A stretch of 59,890 nucleotides of DNA from Ruthenibacterium lactatiformans (GTDB lineage Bacteria > Bacillota > Clostridia > Oscillospirales > Ruminococcaceae), in contig NZ_JXXK01000025.1 in the NCBI RefSeq assembly GCF_000949455.1, positions 1 to 59,890 of the forward strand, written 5' to 3'. Below are positions 1-7,768 of this stretch, one piece after another; within the stretch, counting starts at the first letter, position 1, and the number at the start of each line of letters is the position of its first letter. Under the pieces are notes generated by a model that worked only from the letters and a program-made list of their open reading frames with translations, made no database searches and was not told where the DNA came from. The position numbers and the translations under genes were made by a program.

Positions 1-164
1 TATTAGCACAACTATTTCCCTTGCCATTATCCTCTAAATCCGAGCGCATGGTGTCTTACCAATCTTTTTCGCATTTCAGTATTTTTCTCTTTAATAGCGT
101 ATGCATGTAACGTACAAAAAAGAAAATTGTTTCTGTACAAGAGAGAGAAACGGAAACCAAACTC

Positions 165-193
165 TTGACAATGGCTTCGACCGTCCATATCAT
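165..193 (+). promoter_or_regulatory. sigma-A promoter of the UROD-like gene
   Basis: TTGACA at 165-170, a 17-base spacer and TATCAT at 188-193 give a near-consensus housekeeping promoter ending 44 bases before the start codon. Nothing else recognisable was seen in 1-164. Confidence 0.7.
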
Positions 194-237
194 CAGTAGC
201 AAAAGCTCTCCCTTTTTCGGTCTTGAAAGGAGTTCTT

Positions 238-1290
238 ATGGCAATTTATGATATCACGTTTCATCCAGCTTGGTGGCATAAACGCACTGGAGTTTCATTT
301 GACAAAAAATTTTTCCTAAATCCGGATTATCGTATTCAAGCCGACATGCTGATGCGCCGTTTTCTTTTCGAGAACTTTCCGGAAATTTATCCTTCTGAAT
401 CATACATGGTTCAGCCGCGTCCTTTGATTGACAGTGATCTTCTTGCCGGAGAATATCTTCAAGCACAGTTGCTCGGATGCGACATTCTTTTTACTGACGA
501 CAATCTTCCAGAGGTCCAATGCGCCCATTTAACGGACGCCCAAATTGAGGCGCTTTCTGTTCCAGATTTGGATCACAGCACTGTCTGGGCCATGTACGAA
601 AAACAGATGAAAACGCTTATCAGCCGGTTTGGGCATGTAGAGTCCTATTTGGACTTATGTGGAGTACAAAACCTTGCTTTTGCGCTGCGCGGGCAAGAAC
701 TTTTTATTGACTACTATGAAAATCCGAGGCTTGCTCACCATCTTCTCACCGTATGCACACAAACTCTGATCGCGGTTGCCGACCGGCTTCGTCAGTACAC
801 TTCTCATATCAGTACCGGCGTTAGCTCTATCCTTGGAAAAACAGCCCCACAAGCCTATCTGACATCAAATTGTACTGTAGATATGATTTCAGCAGATCTG
901 TATGAAACATACCTTATGCCGTACGATATCCAACTTGCAGAACATTTTGGGGTCTTTGCAGTGCATCACTGTGGAATGCATTGCGAACGCTTCGCCCCTC
1001 TCTACCGAAAAACCCCCAATCTTGTCTGGCTAGAAGCCGGCGCACACTCTGATTTTCATGCCGTTCGTTCTGCTTGTGAAAATTCATGGCTCAATTTACG
1101 CTATTCTCCTCAAAATCTTCTGTGCGAAAGTATTCCAGAGATTCAAGAAAACGTCCGTTCGCAATTCAGTTCCGCCTCTTTCGAGAAGAGAAACGATTTC
1201 ACAAGTATGTCGTGTGTTGGAATCGACGTCAATACGCCAGATCAAAATGTGATTGCTTTTTGTAGAGCCATACAGGATATCCCGCAATAG
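238..1290 (+). CDS. UROD/MtaA-like (uroporphyrinogen decarboxylase fold) protein
   Basis: A 350-residue protein. The start is ATG 238, six bases after an AAAGGAG box at 226-232; a TTG at 223 lies upstream of that box and is unlikely. The C-terminal half carries HHCGMHCERF and, near the end, SMSCVGIDVNTPDQN. These match the His-x-Cys and late Cys of the UROD-like methyltransferase branch (MtaA/MtbA/CmuA), where they bind catalytic zinc. In that family the protein moves methyl groups between a corrinoid protein and a thiol such as CoM. True heme-pathway HemE lacks this zinc set. Here the gene stands alone: no corrinoid protein or reactivase is next to it, so the substrate is unknown. It has its own promoter and is followed by an IS630 relic. 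The family call is fairly sure; the reaction is inference. Confidence 0.75.
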   Translation: MAIYDITFHPAWWHKRTGVSFDKKFFLNPDYRIQADMLMRRFLFENFPEIYPSESYMVQPRPLIDSDLLAGEYLQAQLLGCDILFTDDNLPEVQCAHLTDAQIEALSVPDLDHSTVWAMYEKQMKTLISRFGHVESYLDLCGVQNLAFALRGQELFIDYYENPRLAHHLLTVCTQTLIAVADRLRQYTSHISTGVSSILGKTAPQAYLTSNCTVDMISADLYETYLMPYDIQLAEHFGVFAVHHCGMHCERFAPLYRKTPNLVWLEAGAHSDFHAVRSACENSWLNLRYSPQNLLCESIPEIQENVRSQFSSASFEKRNDFTSMSCVGIDVNTPDQNVIAFCRAIQDIPQ

Positions 1291-1347
1291 CGATAGCTCG
1301 GCCTTGCATGACCAGTGCAATTTTTTGCAGTGGTTATAATGGCCTTT

Positions 1348-1610
1348 CTACAACTCACGCAGGGAATGGGCAAGATCCACGGCTGTTCTGGCATCAGACG
1401 GCTTTACCACGCTCTTGCAGGCCAGTGATTCAAACGCGACGAACAGATTGACCTTACCACATTGGCGATATTCATAGCCTTCTCCCTTTGAACTTTCGGG
1501 CCTTGACAGAATGCTCCGCCTCTCAATGAGCTGCAGTTCGTCTCATCCAGGCAACGCACCGGGTGCAGAGGAGCATAATGTGCGTTCATTCCTAACTTAT
1601 CCCCAATCAT
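1348..1610 (-). pseudogene. IS630-family transposase relic
   Basis: On the minus strand two frames together spell an internal IS630 transposase segment. One reads HPVRCLDETNCSSL, the first catalytic-Asp region. After a frameshift near 1480 the other reads GYEYRQCGKVNLFVAFESL and then DARTAVDLAHSLREL, ending in TAG at 1348-1350. The usual family pattern is CxDET, then YEYxRxGTAN, then RTAVDFAH. The N-terminal helix-turn-helix and the final catalytic Glu region are missing, so the copy is dead. No terminal inverted repeats were recognised. It marks past insertion activity in this AT-rich region. Confidence 0.75.
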
Positions 1611-2010
1611 CCATCCATTTTCACCAACTGATTTAGCGGTTCAGACTACTGTTTGACCACCAATATACAAAAAACTTGCGAGGCCTTCTGATATCAGATT
1701 CCGCGGGCTTTTTACCTGTCTTTACAATTTGTACACCTCACTAAAAACAGCATGATTATGCCATTTAAAGCTGTCTGTCACAGTTCTCATTTCTCTGAGA
1801 CGAGAGGCTATCTTTGGCGCTGGATTCGCCGTGCCTCTTCCTGTTTTTCCGGTCTTGAGGGGCTGCTCCATTCCTTTCACGTCTCCGATGTCCCTACCTT
1901 TCTCGTGGCTGTAATCGTAATCAGACACACATACAAAGAATTGACACCACTATTCGGCCAAAGCGATACTAAAAGAGGAAAGCAATGATTCATATTATCC
2001 GCCAATAATC
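1611..2010. other. intergenic stretch without a recognisable gene
   Basis: Both strands were read. Only short open frames without family resemblance, start context or ribosome binding sites occur. It may be further decayed insertion-sequence DNA, but nothing supports that directly. Confidence 0.5.
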
Positions 2011-2047
2011 AAAACCCGCCCTGTATACAAGATACCGAGCGGGTTTT
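2011..2047. terminator. bidirectional terminator of the first sortase locus
   Basis: The arms AAAACCCGC and GCGGGTTTT form a hairpin with T-runs on both sides. It lies 35 bases beyond the stop of the small minus-strand gene ending at 2082, so it should end the sortase transcript. Confidence 0.7.
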
Positions 2048-2081
2048 CTTATGCTCCAAATGTTTTTCATAAAGAGTCTGG

Positions 2082-2315
2082 TCATATAAAGCTCAGAGTT
2101 GATTTTGCCTGCTCCTCATTTTCCACCTCGGCCGAAGACTCTACATCAAGATAGTTCAGCATATCCCGCCACATGGAAACCGGATATCCCGAGAACTGTC
2201 CGGAAATGAGGCTCTGACACGCTATTTCTCTGTAAGGAGGCAGTCTCAAATCAGATATGTATATGCAGCCCAGCTCCGCAGATAAATCTTCAAATAAATC
2301 TCCCGTCCTCTTCAT
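2082..2315 (-). CDS. small conserved-looking protein behind a class B sortase
   Basis: A 77-residue, soluble-looking protein with no signal peptide or membrane segment. I chose ATG 2315 because GGGAGGATGAGG sits just upstream; a TTG at 2342 would start inside or before that box. The middle reads YISDLRLPPYREIACQSL and the tail is acidic. It begins 28 bases after the sortase stop and is co-oriented with it, so it is almost certainly co-transcribed. I recall similar short proteins beside SrtB genes in gut Clostridia but cannot name a family. Function unknown; a role in sortase regulation or assembly would be a guess from position alone. Confidence 0.65.
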   Translation of the reverse strand: MKRTGDLFEDLSAELGCIYISDLRLPPYREIACQSLISGQFSGYPVSMWRDMLNYLDVESSAEVENEEQAKSTLSFI

Positions 2316-2343
2316 TTTTTCCTCATCCTCCCGTTTGTTCAAG

Positions 2344-3117
2344 TTATAAGCCTGTTTTCCTCGCTATAACGAGAATTCTGGAGTCGCTGTCCTGGCGGCT
2401 GCAGGTGGAAAGCGCCAGAATTTGATCTCCCCAGACTGCCTGTATACCGGTATCATATAATGCTGCGTCTGCCAGCCGACTGATATATTCCGTGAAGTTC
2501 ATTTCATCACAGGGAACGGAATAATAGTCCTGCGCCGCCTGCTCCGAGTCTTTGAATTGCAGCACCGCCATGACCTCGTATTCCCGCTGCCGGGTGAGGC
2601 TGTCGCACTGGATAATGGGGTGTTCGCGCCAATAAGTTTCCTGCGTATAGCCAGCGATGTCCGCAAACATACTGCCGTCGTTCATGTTGTGGCCGTAGAT
2701 GATGAGTCCTATCCCCTTTTCCATGTCGCACTGTGCGTCGAGAAAGGGTGTGCCCGCGATGGAGTAGCTCCCCTCGAAGCTGCGGCGAAGATAATACTGT
2801 GGTTCCGCCTTTGTCTGTACAACAGGATAGTTCACCGATGTGCCCTCTATCTTTATCCAGCCCACGAAATCCGGATTTTCGGCTTTCAAATCCGCATATG
2901 CCTTCGGCGTCTGCCCTGCGGGCAGGCCGACTGTTTCTTTCTCCACCCTCTGGGCCAGTTCATCGAACTCCTTGCGTGCGCCGCCTGTAAGCAGGACATA
3001 TATCACAAGCCCGCCCAGCGCCACCACGATCAGCCCGATGCACAGGCCCATGAGCAGGCCCATGGCCCAGCGCGGCAGACCCTCCGACCTCTTTTTCGTC
3101 CATTTTGTCTGTTTCAA
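2344..3117 (-). CDS. srtB: class B sortase (SrtB)
   Basis: A 257-residue membrane-anchored transpeptidase that cleaves sorting signals between Thr and Gly and joins the surface protein to the cell wall. Residues 17-44 are one hydrophobic anchor, so the catalytic domain faces outside. The catalytic His is in YGHNMNDGSMFA (His143), the Cys in LALSTC (Cys239) and the Arg in DSRILV (Arg247). The segment NPDFVGWIKIEGTSVNYPVV is typical of SrtB. The likely substrate is the gene immediately upstream (3198-6353), which ends in TPQTGDPFN. A terminator hairpin separates the two, so the sortase is read through or has its own weak promoter. A second SrtB at 26188-26958 is closely similar, especially around the His motif. 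Confidence 0.93.
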   Translation of the reverse strand: MKQTKWTKKRSEGLPRWAMGLLMGLCIGLIVVALGGLVIYVLLTGGARKEFDELAQRVEKETVGLPAGQTPKAYADLKAENPDFVGWIKIEGTSVNYPVVQTKAEPQYYLRRSFEGSYSIAGTPFLDAQCDMEKGIGLIIYGHNMNDGSMFADIAGYTQETYWREHPIIQCDSLTRQREYEVMAVLQFKDSEQAAQDYYSVPCDEMNFTEYISRLADAALYDTGIQAVWGDQILALSTCSRQDSDSRILVIARKTGL

Positions 3118-3142
3118 TCTTGTTTCCTCGATACGTTCAAGT

Positions 3143-3176
3143 AAAGGGGCGGCGGATCATTCCGCCGCCCCTTTTC
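3143..3176 (-). terminator. terminator between surface protein and sortase
   Basis: AAAGGGGCGGCGGA pairs with TCCGCCGCCCCTTTT around a short loop, with a T-run on the minus strand. It would limit how much sortase is made from the surface-protein transcript. Confidence 0.75.
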
Positions 3177-3197
3177 ACGGTTGGTTTATGGTGTGCC

Positions 3198-6100
3198 TTA
3201 CTTGCCTGCTCTATGCTTTTTCAATTGCACACCGGTAAGTACCACGAGCCCTGTCGTACCGATGCACAGCAATCCCACAAACAACCACACATTGAACGGG
3301 TCGCCCGTCTGCGGTGTGGACGTACCTGTGGCAGGCACTGTGGCGCACACACCGTAGCCGCAAACCGTACAGTTTTTCTCCTGCACGCCCGTCTTTGTTG
3401 CTGTGGGCGCCAGCGTCGTGTGCCACTCACCAAAGGTGTGCGTGCCCTGGGAGAGCTTTTCGCCGCACACACTGCACACATGCCAGTGATTCGAGCCGTC
3501 GGAGCTCCACGCCGCCACCGGCGTATGGGCTGTCTTGGACATCGCCACCGGCGCAGCAATCTCGTTCACGCCATTCCCGTCGCTGAACAGCTTGCCGCAC
3601 CCGCTGCAGGTCCAGTAAGCCTCGGAGCCTTCCTTTGTGCAGGTGGGCGCCACCGCCTCTGTCTTTACAAGCGTGTGGGCTGTCTTGGGTACTATCACCG
3701 GCGCAGCAATCTCATTTGCGCCAGCCTCATCGCTAAACAGTTTTCCACACACACTGCACGTCCAGTATGCCTCTGTGCCCGGAGCCGCGCAGCTCGCTGC
3801 CACAGCCTCCGTCTTTACAAACGCATGGGTGTGTACCGTGTAGTCGCCTGTGATGGGATCCTTGTTTGGCGCAAAACCCTCCGCACAGAAGGCCGGGTCC
3901 ACCGGTTTTTTGAAGGCGCCGCCCGACACGTTGATGTCTGCGCCGGTGCTGTCCGCTGCAGTATGGATGATGCCTCCCGAGCCCTTGTGCTCGCCCTTGT
4001 AGATGCTGCCCGTCACGGTGCCTCCTGTGATGTTCACCACAGGCTGCGCCGCCGCGTCCATATAGTTAACGGCCGCCACGTCGCCATCTACCACCGCGCT
4101 GCCAGCGATGTTCGTCTCGCTGGGCTGGTCGCCGTAGGCCCATGTGATGACATTCCCCTCCAGCCTGCCGCCGGAAATGTTGGCCTGTGTCCAGTTCTGC
4201 ACGGCCTGCTCGTTCGAGCGGATGACGCCGCCCGTTACATTTAGAATGCTGTTGTCGTCGTTCTTCACGGCGATGAAGCCCATCTGCTCCACCTCGCCGC
4301 CGCTGATGGTCAGCACGGCCTTCGCTGCGGCGCTGTCACCCACGTTGCGGATGAGGGACGAGAAATGCCCCTCGTTCACTACCTTGCCGCCCGCAATCTC
4401 CAATGTGCCGTGGTTGTCGATGACATACCAGCTGTTGCCGCCGCTCTGCGACGCGCTCGTGCTGGCCTCGGAGCTGCGTGTGAGCATGCCGCCCCGGATG
4501 ACGGCCTGTGCGCCTGAGAGGTTCACCAATGCTCCTTTAGCATGAGTCACGTTGTCCACAGTGCCCTCGCCTGTGATGGCAAGTGTGCCGCTGTTGGTGA
4601 TGGTGTGTGCGCCGTTCGTGTTCGTAAGCGTGACTCCCGCCGGGATGTCCAGCGTCACATTCGCGCCCGCGGGCACGGCCACGCTCTCAGCTTTGCTTTG
4701 CAAAAGCTTCACGGTGCCTGCGGCATCGCTGTTCGCTACAGCGTCAATGGCCGCCTGCACGGTGGTGTAGCCTACGCCATTAGCCTCGGCCACAGCCTTC
4801 GCCTTGTCCACCACAACGATGAAGTTGCCTTCGCTGTCCGTATCAGTGGTGTTGCCCTCGGGCACAAACTCCTTCACGTCGGACGAGAATTTGCCGCCCG
4901 TCACAGAGATAACGGGGGTGGCGCTGCTGCCTTTGCCGATGGCAGCTTTTTTGCCCTCCAGCGTACCGCCCGTCACCGTCACGTTCGCGCTGTCGTAGAC
5001 CATCACCGCCGTACCGCCCGTGACATTGCCACCGCCGATGTTTACTCTGCTCTTCTCCCGGGCATACACAGCATAGCCAGTGCTGCTGCCCGTGCTGATG
5101 GTTCCGCCCGTCATATTCAGCTCCACGACGCCGTAGCCGCTCTGTGTGGAGATGGCAGTGTTCGTCTCAGAGCGGATAACAGCATCACCGGATACATTGA
5201 TGACAGCGCCGCTGTATGCCTGGATGGCCTGGCCCGTATGCTGCACAGAGCCGCCGTTGATGTTCAGTTCAATGGCGCCGTCCTTGTCGCCGCTCACATA
5301 CATAGCCAGACGGTTGCTCCCAGCACCCAGGATGTCGCCGCCCTTGATATCCACTTTCACATTCTCTTTGCCGCGGATGCCGAACACGTTATCGGAATTG
5401 CCCTGCGCAACCGTGACTGAGCCGCCGTTGATCTCCACCTTCACGTTGACGGCGCTGGTGTAAATATCCAGTGCGGCGCCGTGGCTCGAGGTGATGGTGC
5501 CGCCGTTCATGATGAACGTGGCGTTGCTGTACAACTGAACAGGATAGGTGCTGTTCACAGTGCCTGTCCCCTTTGAATCGTTCAGCGTCAGCGAGCCGTT
5601 GTTTTTAATGGCAAACAGTTTGCTGCTGCTGTCGCCCGAGCGAGTGATGGAAAAACCATTGAGGTCGAGCGTTACGGCATTCTGGATGGTGAAGCTTTTG
5701 CTCGCATTGTCAATGGTGATATTGCCGCTCAGCACTACCGTGCCGCCCGCCGCCAGCGCGGTCTCCAGCTTCTCCGGCGTGTTCACGCCATCGAGCATTG
5801 TGACAACAGGCTCGCCGTTCTCCTTCGGAAGCACACATTCGCCCTCATGGCCCTCGGCCAGCGTGCAGCCCTCGGTTTTTGTGCATACCGCAGGCGCGTC
5901 GGACTCGCCGCCTTCCTCCGGCAGCACACACGCGCCCTCGTGGCCCTCGGCCAGCGTGCAGCCCTCGGTTTTTGTGCATGCCGCAGGCGCGTCGGGCTCG
6001 CCGCCTTCCTCCGGCAGCACACACGCGCCCTCGTGGTCCTCGGCCAGCGTGCAGCCCTCGGTCTTTGTGCACGCCGCAGGTGCATCGGGCTCGCCGCCCT

Positions 6101-6353
6101 CCTCCGGCAGCACACACACGCCCTCGTGGCCCTCGGCCAGCGTGCAGCCCTCGGTCTTTGTACACGCTGCAGGTGCATCGGGCTCGCCGCCCTCCTCCGG
6201 CAATACGCACTCGCCCTCATGCCCATTGGACAATGTACAGCCTTCGGTCACAGTGCATTGGGGCTCCCCTTCGCTTGCCGCCAGCACAGTGGCAGGAAGC
6301 AGGGATGTCACCATGCACAAGGCCAGTGCGATAGCGATGATCTTCTTTTTCAT
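3198..6353 (-). CDS. large repeat-rich cell-wall-anchored surface protein (TPQTG sorting signal)
   Basis: A 1051-residue secreted protein. Residues 1-26 are a signal peptide. Residues 33-187 are five 31-residue Cys-containing repeats (CTKTEGCTLAEGHEG, then CVLPEEGGEPDAPAA). Residues of about 190-830 are rich in short ITGG/VSGG-type turns and read like a right-handed beta-helix adhesin or glycan-binding stalk. Residues of about 850-990 hold two YWTC-x2-CGKLFSD modules and related CxxC pairs. The C-terminus is STPQTGDPFN, a hydrophobic segment and a Lys/His/Arg tail: a sorting signal for the adjacent SrtB. The start ATG 6353 follows AAAGGGAAGAAG. About 105 bases upstream is the left site of a putative invertible promoter, whose strong promoter currently points away from this gene. 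The gene is therefore predicted to be OFF in the sequenced orientation. Binding target unknown. Confidence 0.9.
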   Translation of the reverse strand: MKKKIIAIALALCMVTSLLPATVLAASEGEPQCTVTEGCTLSNGHEGECVLPEEGGEPDAPAACTKTEGCTLAEGHEGVCVLPEEGGEPDAPAACTKTEGCTLAEDHEGACVLPEEGGEPDAPAACTKTEGCTLAEGHEGACVLPEEGGESDAPAVCTKTEGCTLAEGHEGECVLPKENGEPVVTMLDGVNTPEKLETALAAGGTVVLSGNITIDNASKSFTIQNAVTLDLNGFSITRSGDSSSKLFAIKNNGSLTLNDSKGTGTVNSTYPVQLYSNATFIMNGGTITSSHGAALDIYTSAVNVKVEINGGSVTVAQGNSDNVFGIRGKENVKVDIKGGDILGAGSNRLAMYVSGDKDGAIELNINGGSVQHTGQAIQAYSGAVINVSGDAVIRSETNTAISTQSGYGVVELNMTGGTISTGSSTGYAVYAREKSRVNIGGGNVTGGTAVMVYDSANVTVTGGTLEGKKAAIGKGSSATPVISVTGGKFSSDVKEFVPEGNTTDTDSEGNFIVVVDKAKAVAEANGVGYTTVQAAIDAVANSDAAGTVKLLQSKAESVAVPAGANVTLDIPAGVTLTNTNGAHTITNSGTLAITGEGTVDNVTHAKGALVNLSGAQAVIRGGMLTRSSEASTSASQSGGNSWYVIDNHGTLEIAGGKVVNEGHFSSLIRNVGDSAAAKAVLTISGGEVEQMGFIAVKNDDNSILNVTGGVIRSNEQAVQNWTQANISGGRLEGNVITWAYGDQPSETNIAGSAVVDGDVAAVNYMDAAAQPVVNITGGTVTGSIYKGEHKGSGGIIHTAADSTGADINVSGGAFKKPVDPAFCAEGFAPNKDPITGDYTVHTHAFVKTEAVAASCAAPGTEAYWTCSVCGKLFSDEAGANEIAAPVIVPKTAHTLVKTEAVAPTCTKEGSEAYWTCSGCGKLFSDGNGVNEIAAPVAMSKTAHTPVAAWSSDGSNHWHVCSVCGEKLSQGTHTFGEWHTTLAPTATKTGVQEKNCTVCGYGVCATVPATGTSTPQTGDPFNVWLFVGLLCIGTTGLVVLTGVQLKKHRAGK
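5793..6257 (-). repeat. five in-frame 93-bp tandem repeats
   Basis: Five units of 31 codons near the 5' end of the surface-protein gene, each with two Cys residues and the core TEGCTLAEGHEG. The copies are nearly identical at DNA level, so copy number could change by slippage or recombination without breaking the frame. Confidence 0.9.
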
Positions 6354-6457
6354 CTTACTTCTTCCCTTTCTGATATTTTTTGCCGCTTAGACATCAGTAC
6401 CGCAAAGCGTCTTTTTCTTCCATCCAAAACCATTCTCGCCTATCGAGCGGGAGTTGT

Positions 6458-6477
6458 AACATAATGCACATTATGTT
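6458..6477. repeat. left inverted recombination site
   Basis: AACATAATGCACATTATGTT is itself a palindrome, with 9-base arms around CA, and is the exact reverse complement of the site at 6720-6739. It contains ACATAA-TGCACA-TTATGT, resembling the XerC/XerD arms and 6-base centre of dif-type sites. It lies about 105 bases upstream of the surface-protein start. Confidence 0.85.
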
Positions 6478-6645
6478 GTTTTTCATTTGTCGTTAGGTCT
6501 CTCTAAGCCTTGTCACACCCTCAATTTGAAGAGAAATTGCTTTCTTCGGTAATTTTTTCTTTACCCAAGCAGGAGTAAGTGTGAGAAGCTTTCTTTTTTG
6601 TGCCTAAAAATACGTTGGAAAGCTGTATTTAAGCTTATTATTCAA

Positions 6646-6675
6646 TTGACAACTGAAACATCAGGAGGATATAAT
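6646..6675 (+). promoter_or_regulatory. invertible sigma-A promoter, here facing away from the surface gene
   Basis: TTGACA at 6646-6651, an 18-base spacer and TATAAT at 6670-6675 match both hexamers perfectly. I found no comparable promoter on the minus strand of the segment. After inversion it would read toward 6353. Confidence 0.8.
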
Positions 6676-6685
6676 TAGATAATGT

Positions 6686-6705
6686 AAAGACCCGAGTGTC
6701 TTTTT
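6686..6705 (+). terminator. weak hairpin with T-run just after the invertible promoter
   Basis: AAAGAC and GTCTTT form a 6-bp stem with a CCGAGT loop followed by T5. It moves with the promoter on inversion. It may be a weak terminator or leader structure; the stem is short. Confidence 0.35.
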
Positions 6706-6719
6706 GTGGTTTCTTATGT

Positions 6720-6739
6720 AACATAATGTGCATTATGTT
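6720..6739. repeat. right inverted recombination site
   Basis: AACATAATGTGCATTATGTT is the exact reverse complement of the left site. The central six bases TGTGCA and TGCACA are reverse complements, as strand exchange leading to inversion requires. It abuts the recombinase stop codon. Confidence 0.85.
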
Positions 6740-7585
6740 TTAAATCAACAAATGGAGGCGGGAGATCGCTTTTGCGTGCTCTGTACTGCTTGTAAGTGTA
6801 TATATCCTCGTTGTTTCTATACTTGAATGTCCCAGAATATCCGCCAGGCGGACGATATCCTTTTCCATTCGGTAAAAAGTGAGCGCAAACAGGTGTCTGA
6901 GATTGTGCGGAAACACTTTTTGGGAATCCACATGCGCTTGTGCGCACAGTCTCTTCATCATGCACCATATATTTGTGCGGTTCATAGGCTTTCCCGTGCG
7001 GGTGACAAATACCGGCCCGGTGGTAAGTCTCTTTTTTTTACAAAATTGCAGCAAAAGCCCACGCAGTTCCCTTGGCAGGATGATCACACGCATCTTTCCC
7101 TTATTGGATATCTGCACCTGTCCTGTCTGCAGCGCTTCGACCGTTACGAAGCGATGTTCACTCACCCGGATGCCGGTACTGCAAATTGTCTGTAAAAGAA
7201 GCGAAAGTCTTTCATTGCGGTGTGACTTTGCCGCTTTTACCAATCTCTCATATTCCTGGCGGGTCAAGTCCTTCTCTGGACTGCGGAAGCTTCTGCGCTG
7301 CAGTTTAAATAATCTGACACGGCACTGCGCGAGTCCGATATAGCTGAGAAAGCCGTTCAAGGCCACCAGCATGCTGTTGGCGCTGGCCGGGCGATATTTT
7401 TGAATCAGCTCCTGTTTGTATGCAAGCACTTTTTCTTTGCTGATCTCCGCTTCTGCCGGCAGGAAGCTGAAAAAAAACGCAATGTCATGGATATATTTTC
7501 TAATCGTCTGTGGGCTGTGTTCTTCTTCCAGCAGATGGCTTTGGTAGCTGTCAAGCCATTGCCTTCTTATCGATGAGTTTTTCAT
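6740..7585 (-). CDS. tyrosine recombinase (XerC/D-like), putative invertase of the adjacent promoter
   Basis: A 281-residue, apparently complete enzyme that cuts and rejoins DNA through a phosphotyrosine link. The N-terminal SAM-like core-binding domain covers about 1-95. The catalytic domain shows Arg140 in STGIRVSEHR, Lys164 in NKGKMRV, His227 and Arg230 in PHNLRHLF, His253 in LGHSS and the nucleophile Tyr262 in TRIYT. The length fits XerC/XerD and small phase-variation invertases rather than phage integrases of about 380 residues. The start ATG 7585 follows GGGGAGG. Its position directly against an inverted site pair that flanks a promoter makes it the likely invertase. Its transcript appears to run through a strong leader hairpin (7680-7728), so expression may be attenuated. 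No excisionase gene is nearby. Confidence 0.9.
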   Translation of the reverse strand: MKNSSIRRQWLDSYQSHLLEEEHSPQTIRKYIHDIAFFFSFLPAEAEISKEKVLAYKQELIQKYRPASANSMLVALNGFLSYIGLAQCRVRLFKLQRRSFRSPEKDLTRQEYERLVKAAKSHRNERLSLLLQTICSTGIRVSEHRFVTVEALQTGQVQISNKGKMRVIILPRELRGLLLQFCKKKRLTTGPVFVTRTGKPMNRTNIWCMMKRLCAQAHVDSQKVFPHNLRHLFALTFYRMEKDIVRLADILGHSSIETTRIYTLTSSTEHAKAISRLHLLI

Positions 7586-7623
7586 AATGTCTGCCTCCCC
7601 TATTTTGTTTTCACTTATTGTAC

Positions 7624-7638
7624 CCGCATTTTCTGCGG
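7624..7638. promoter_or_regulatory. short inverted repeat upstream of the recombinase
   Basis: CCGCA-TTTTC-TGCGG lies about 40 bases before the recombinase start. It could be an operator, for example for the neighbouring GntR-type regulator, or a small RNA hairpin. The evidence is positional only. Confidence 0.25.
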
Positions 7639-7679
7639 CTCACGCTCCCTTCTGCCTGTTTAAATATCTGGATATAAGT

Positions 7680-7728
7680 AAAAAGCAGCGCGCAAGGGCT
7701 TTTTTCGCCCTTAAAGCGCTGCTTTTTT
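7680..7728 (-). terminator. strong leader terminator/attenuator before the recombinase
   Basis: AAAAAGCAGCGC and GCGCTGCTTTTTT, with inner arms AAGGGC and GCCCTT, form a long hairpin with T-runs on both sides. It lies between divergent genes and no gene ends here. On the minus strand it falls between a candidate recombinase promoter (7769-7797) and the recombinase start, so it may attenuate the recombinase. Confidence 0.6.
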
Positions 7729-7768
7729 CTGCCTGCTTGTGTTATGGAAAAGATGCAGCTTTGTTAAA

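Larger units (their letters stand above)
6458..6739. other. putative invertible promoter segment (phase switch)
   Basis: Two exactly inverted 20-bp sites enclose 242 bp that contain no gene but hold one near-consensus promoter. A tyrosine recombinase gene ends directly against the right site: its TAA is at 6740-6742. This is the classic layout of an invertible promoter. In the orientation given, the promoter points right, antisense into the recombinase 3' end and away from the surface-protein gene. Inversion would aim it at the surface gene through a leader of roughly 150-200 bases. Sites, promoter and recombinase are seen; inversion itself is inferred. Confidence 0.75.

Noticed and set aside
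2082..2342. Start of the small protein at TTG 2342
   Set aside because: The ribosome binding site GGGAGGATGAGG lies downstream of that codon and points to ATG 2315.
5793..6257. Regular 93-bp repeats that might look like a CRISPR array or minisatellite
   Set aside because: The period equals 31 codons, stays in frame, and the repeats carry no variable spacers; they are protein repeats.
6478..6719. Group II intron or small insertion sequence between the inverted sites
   Set aside because: There is no reading frame, no intron domain V-like end and no target duplication; the site structure fits recombination sites better.
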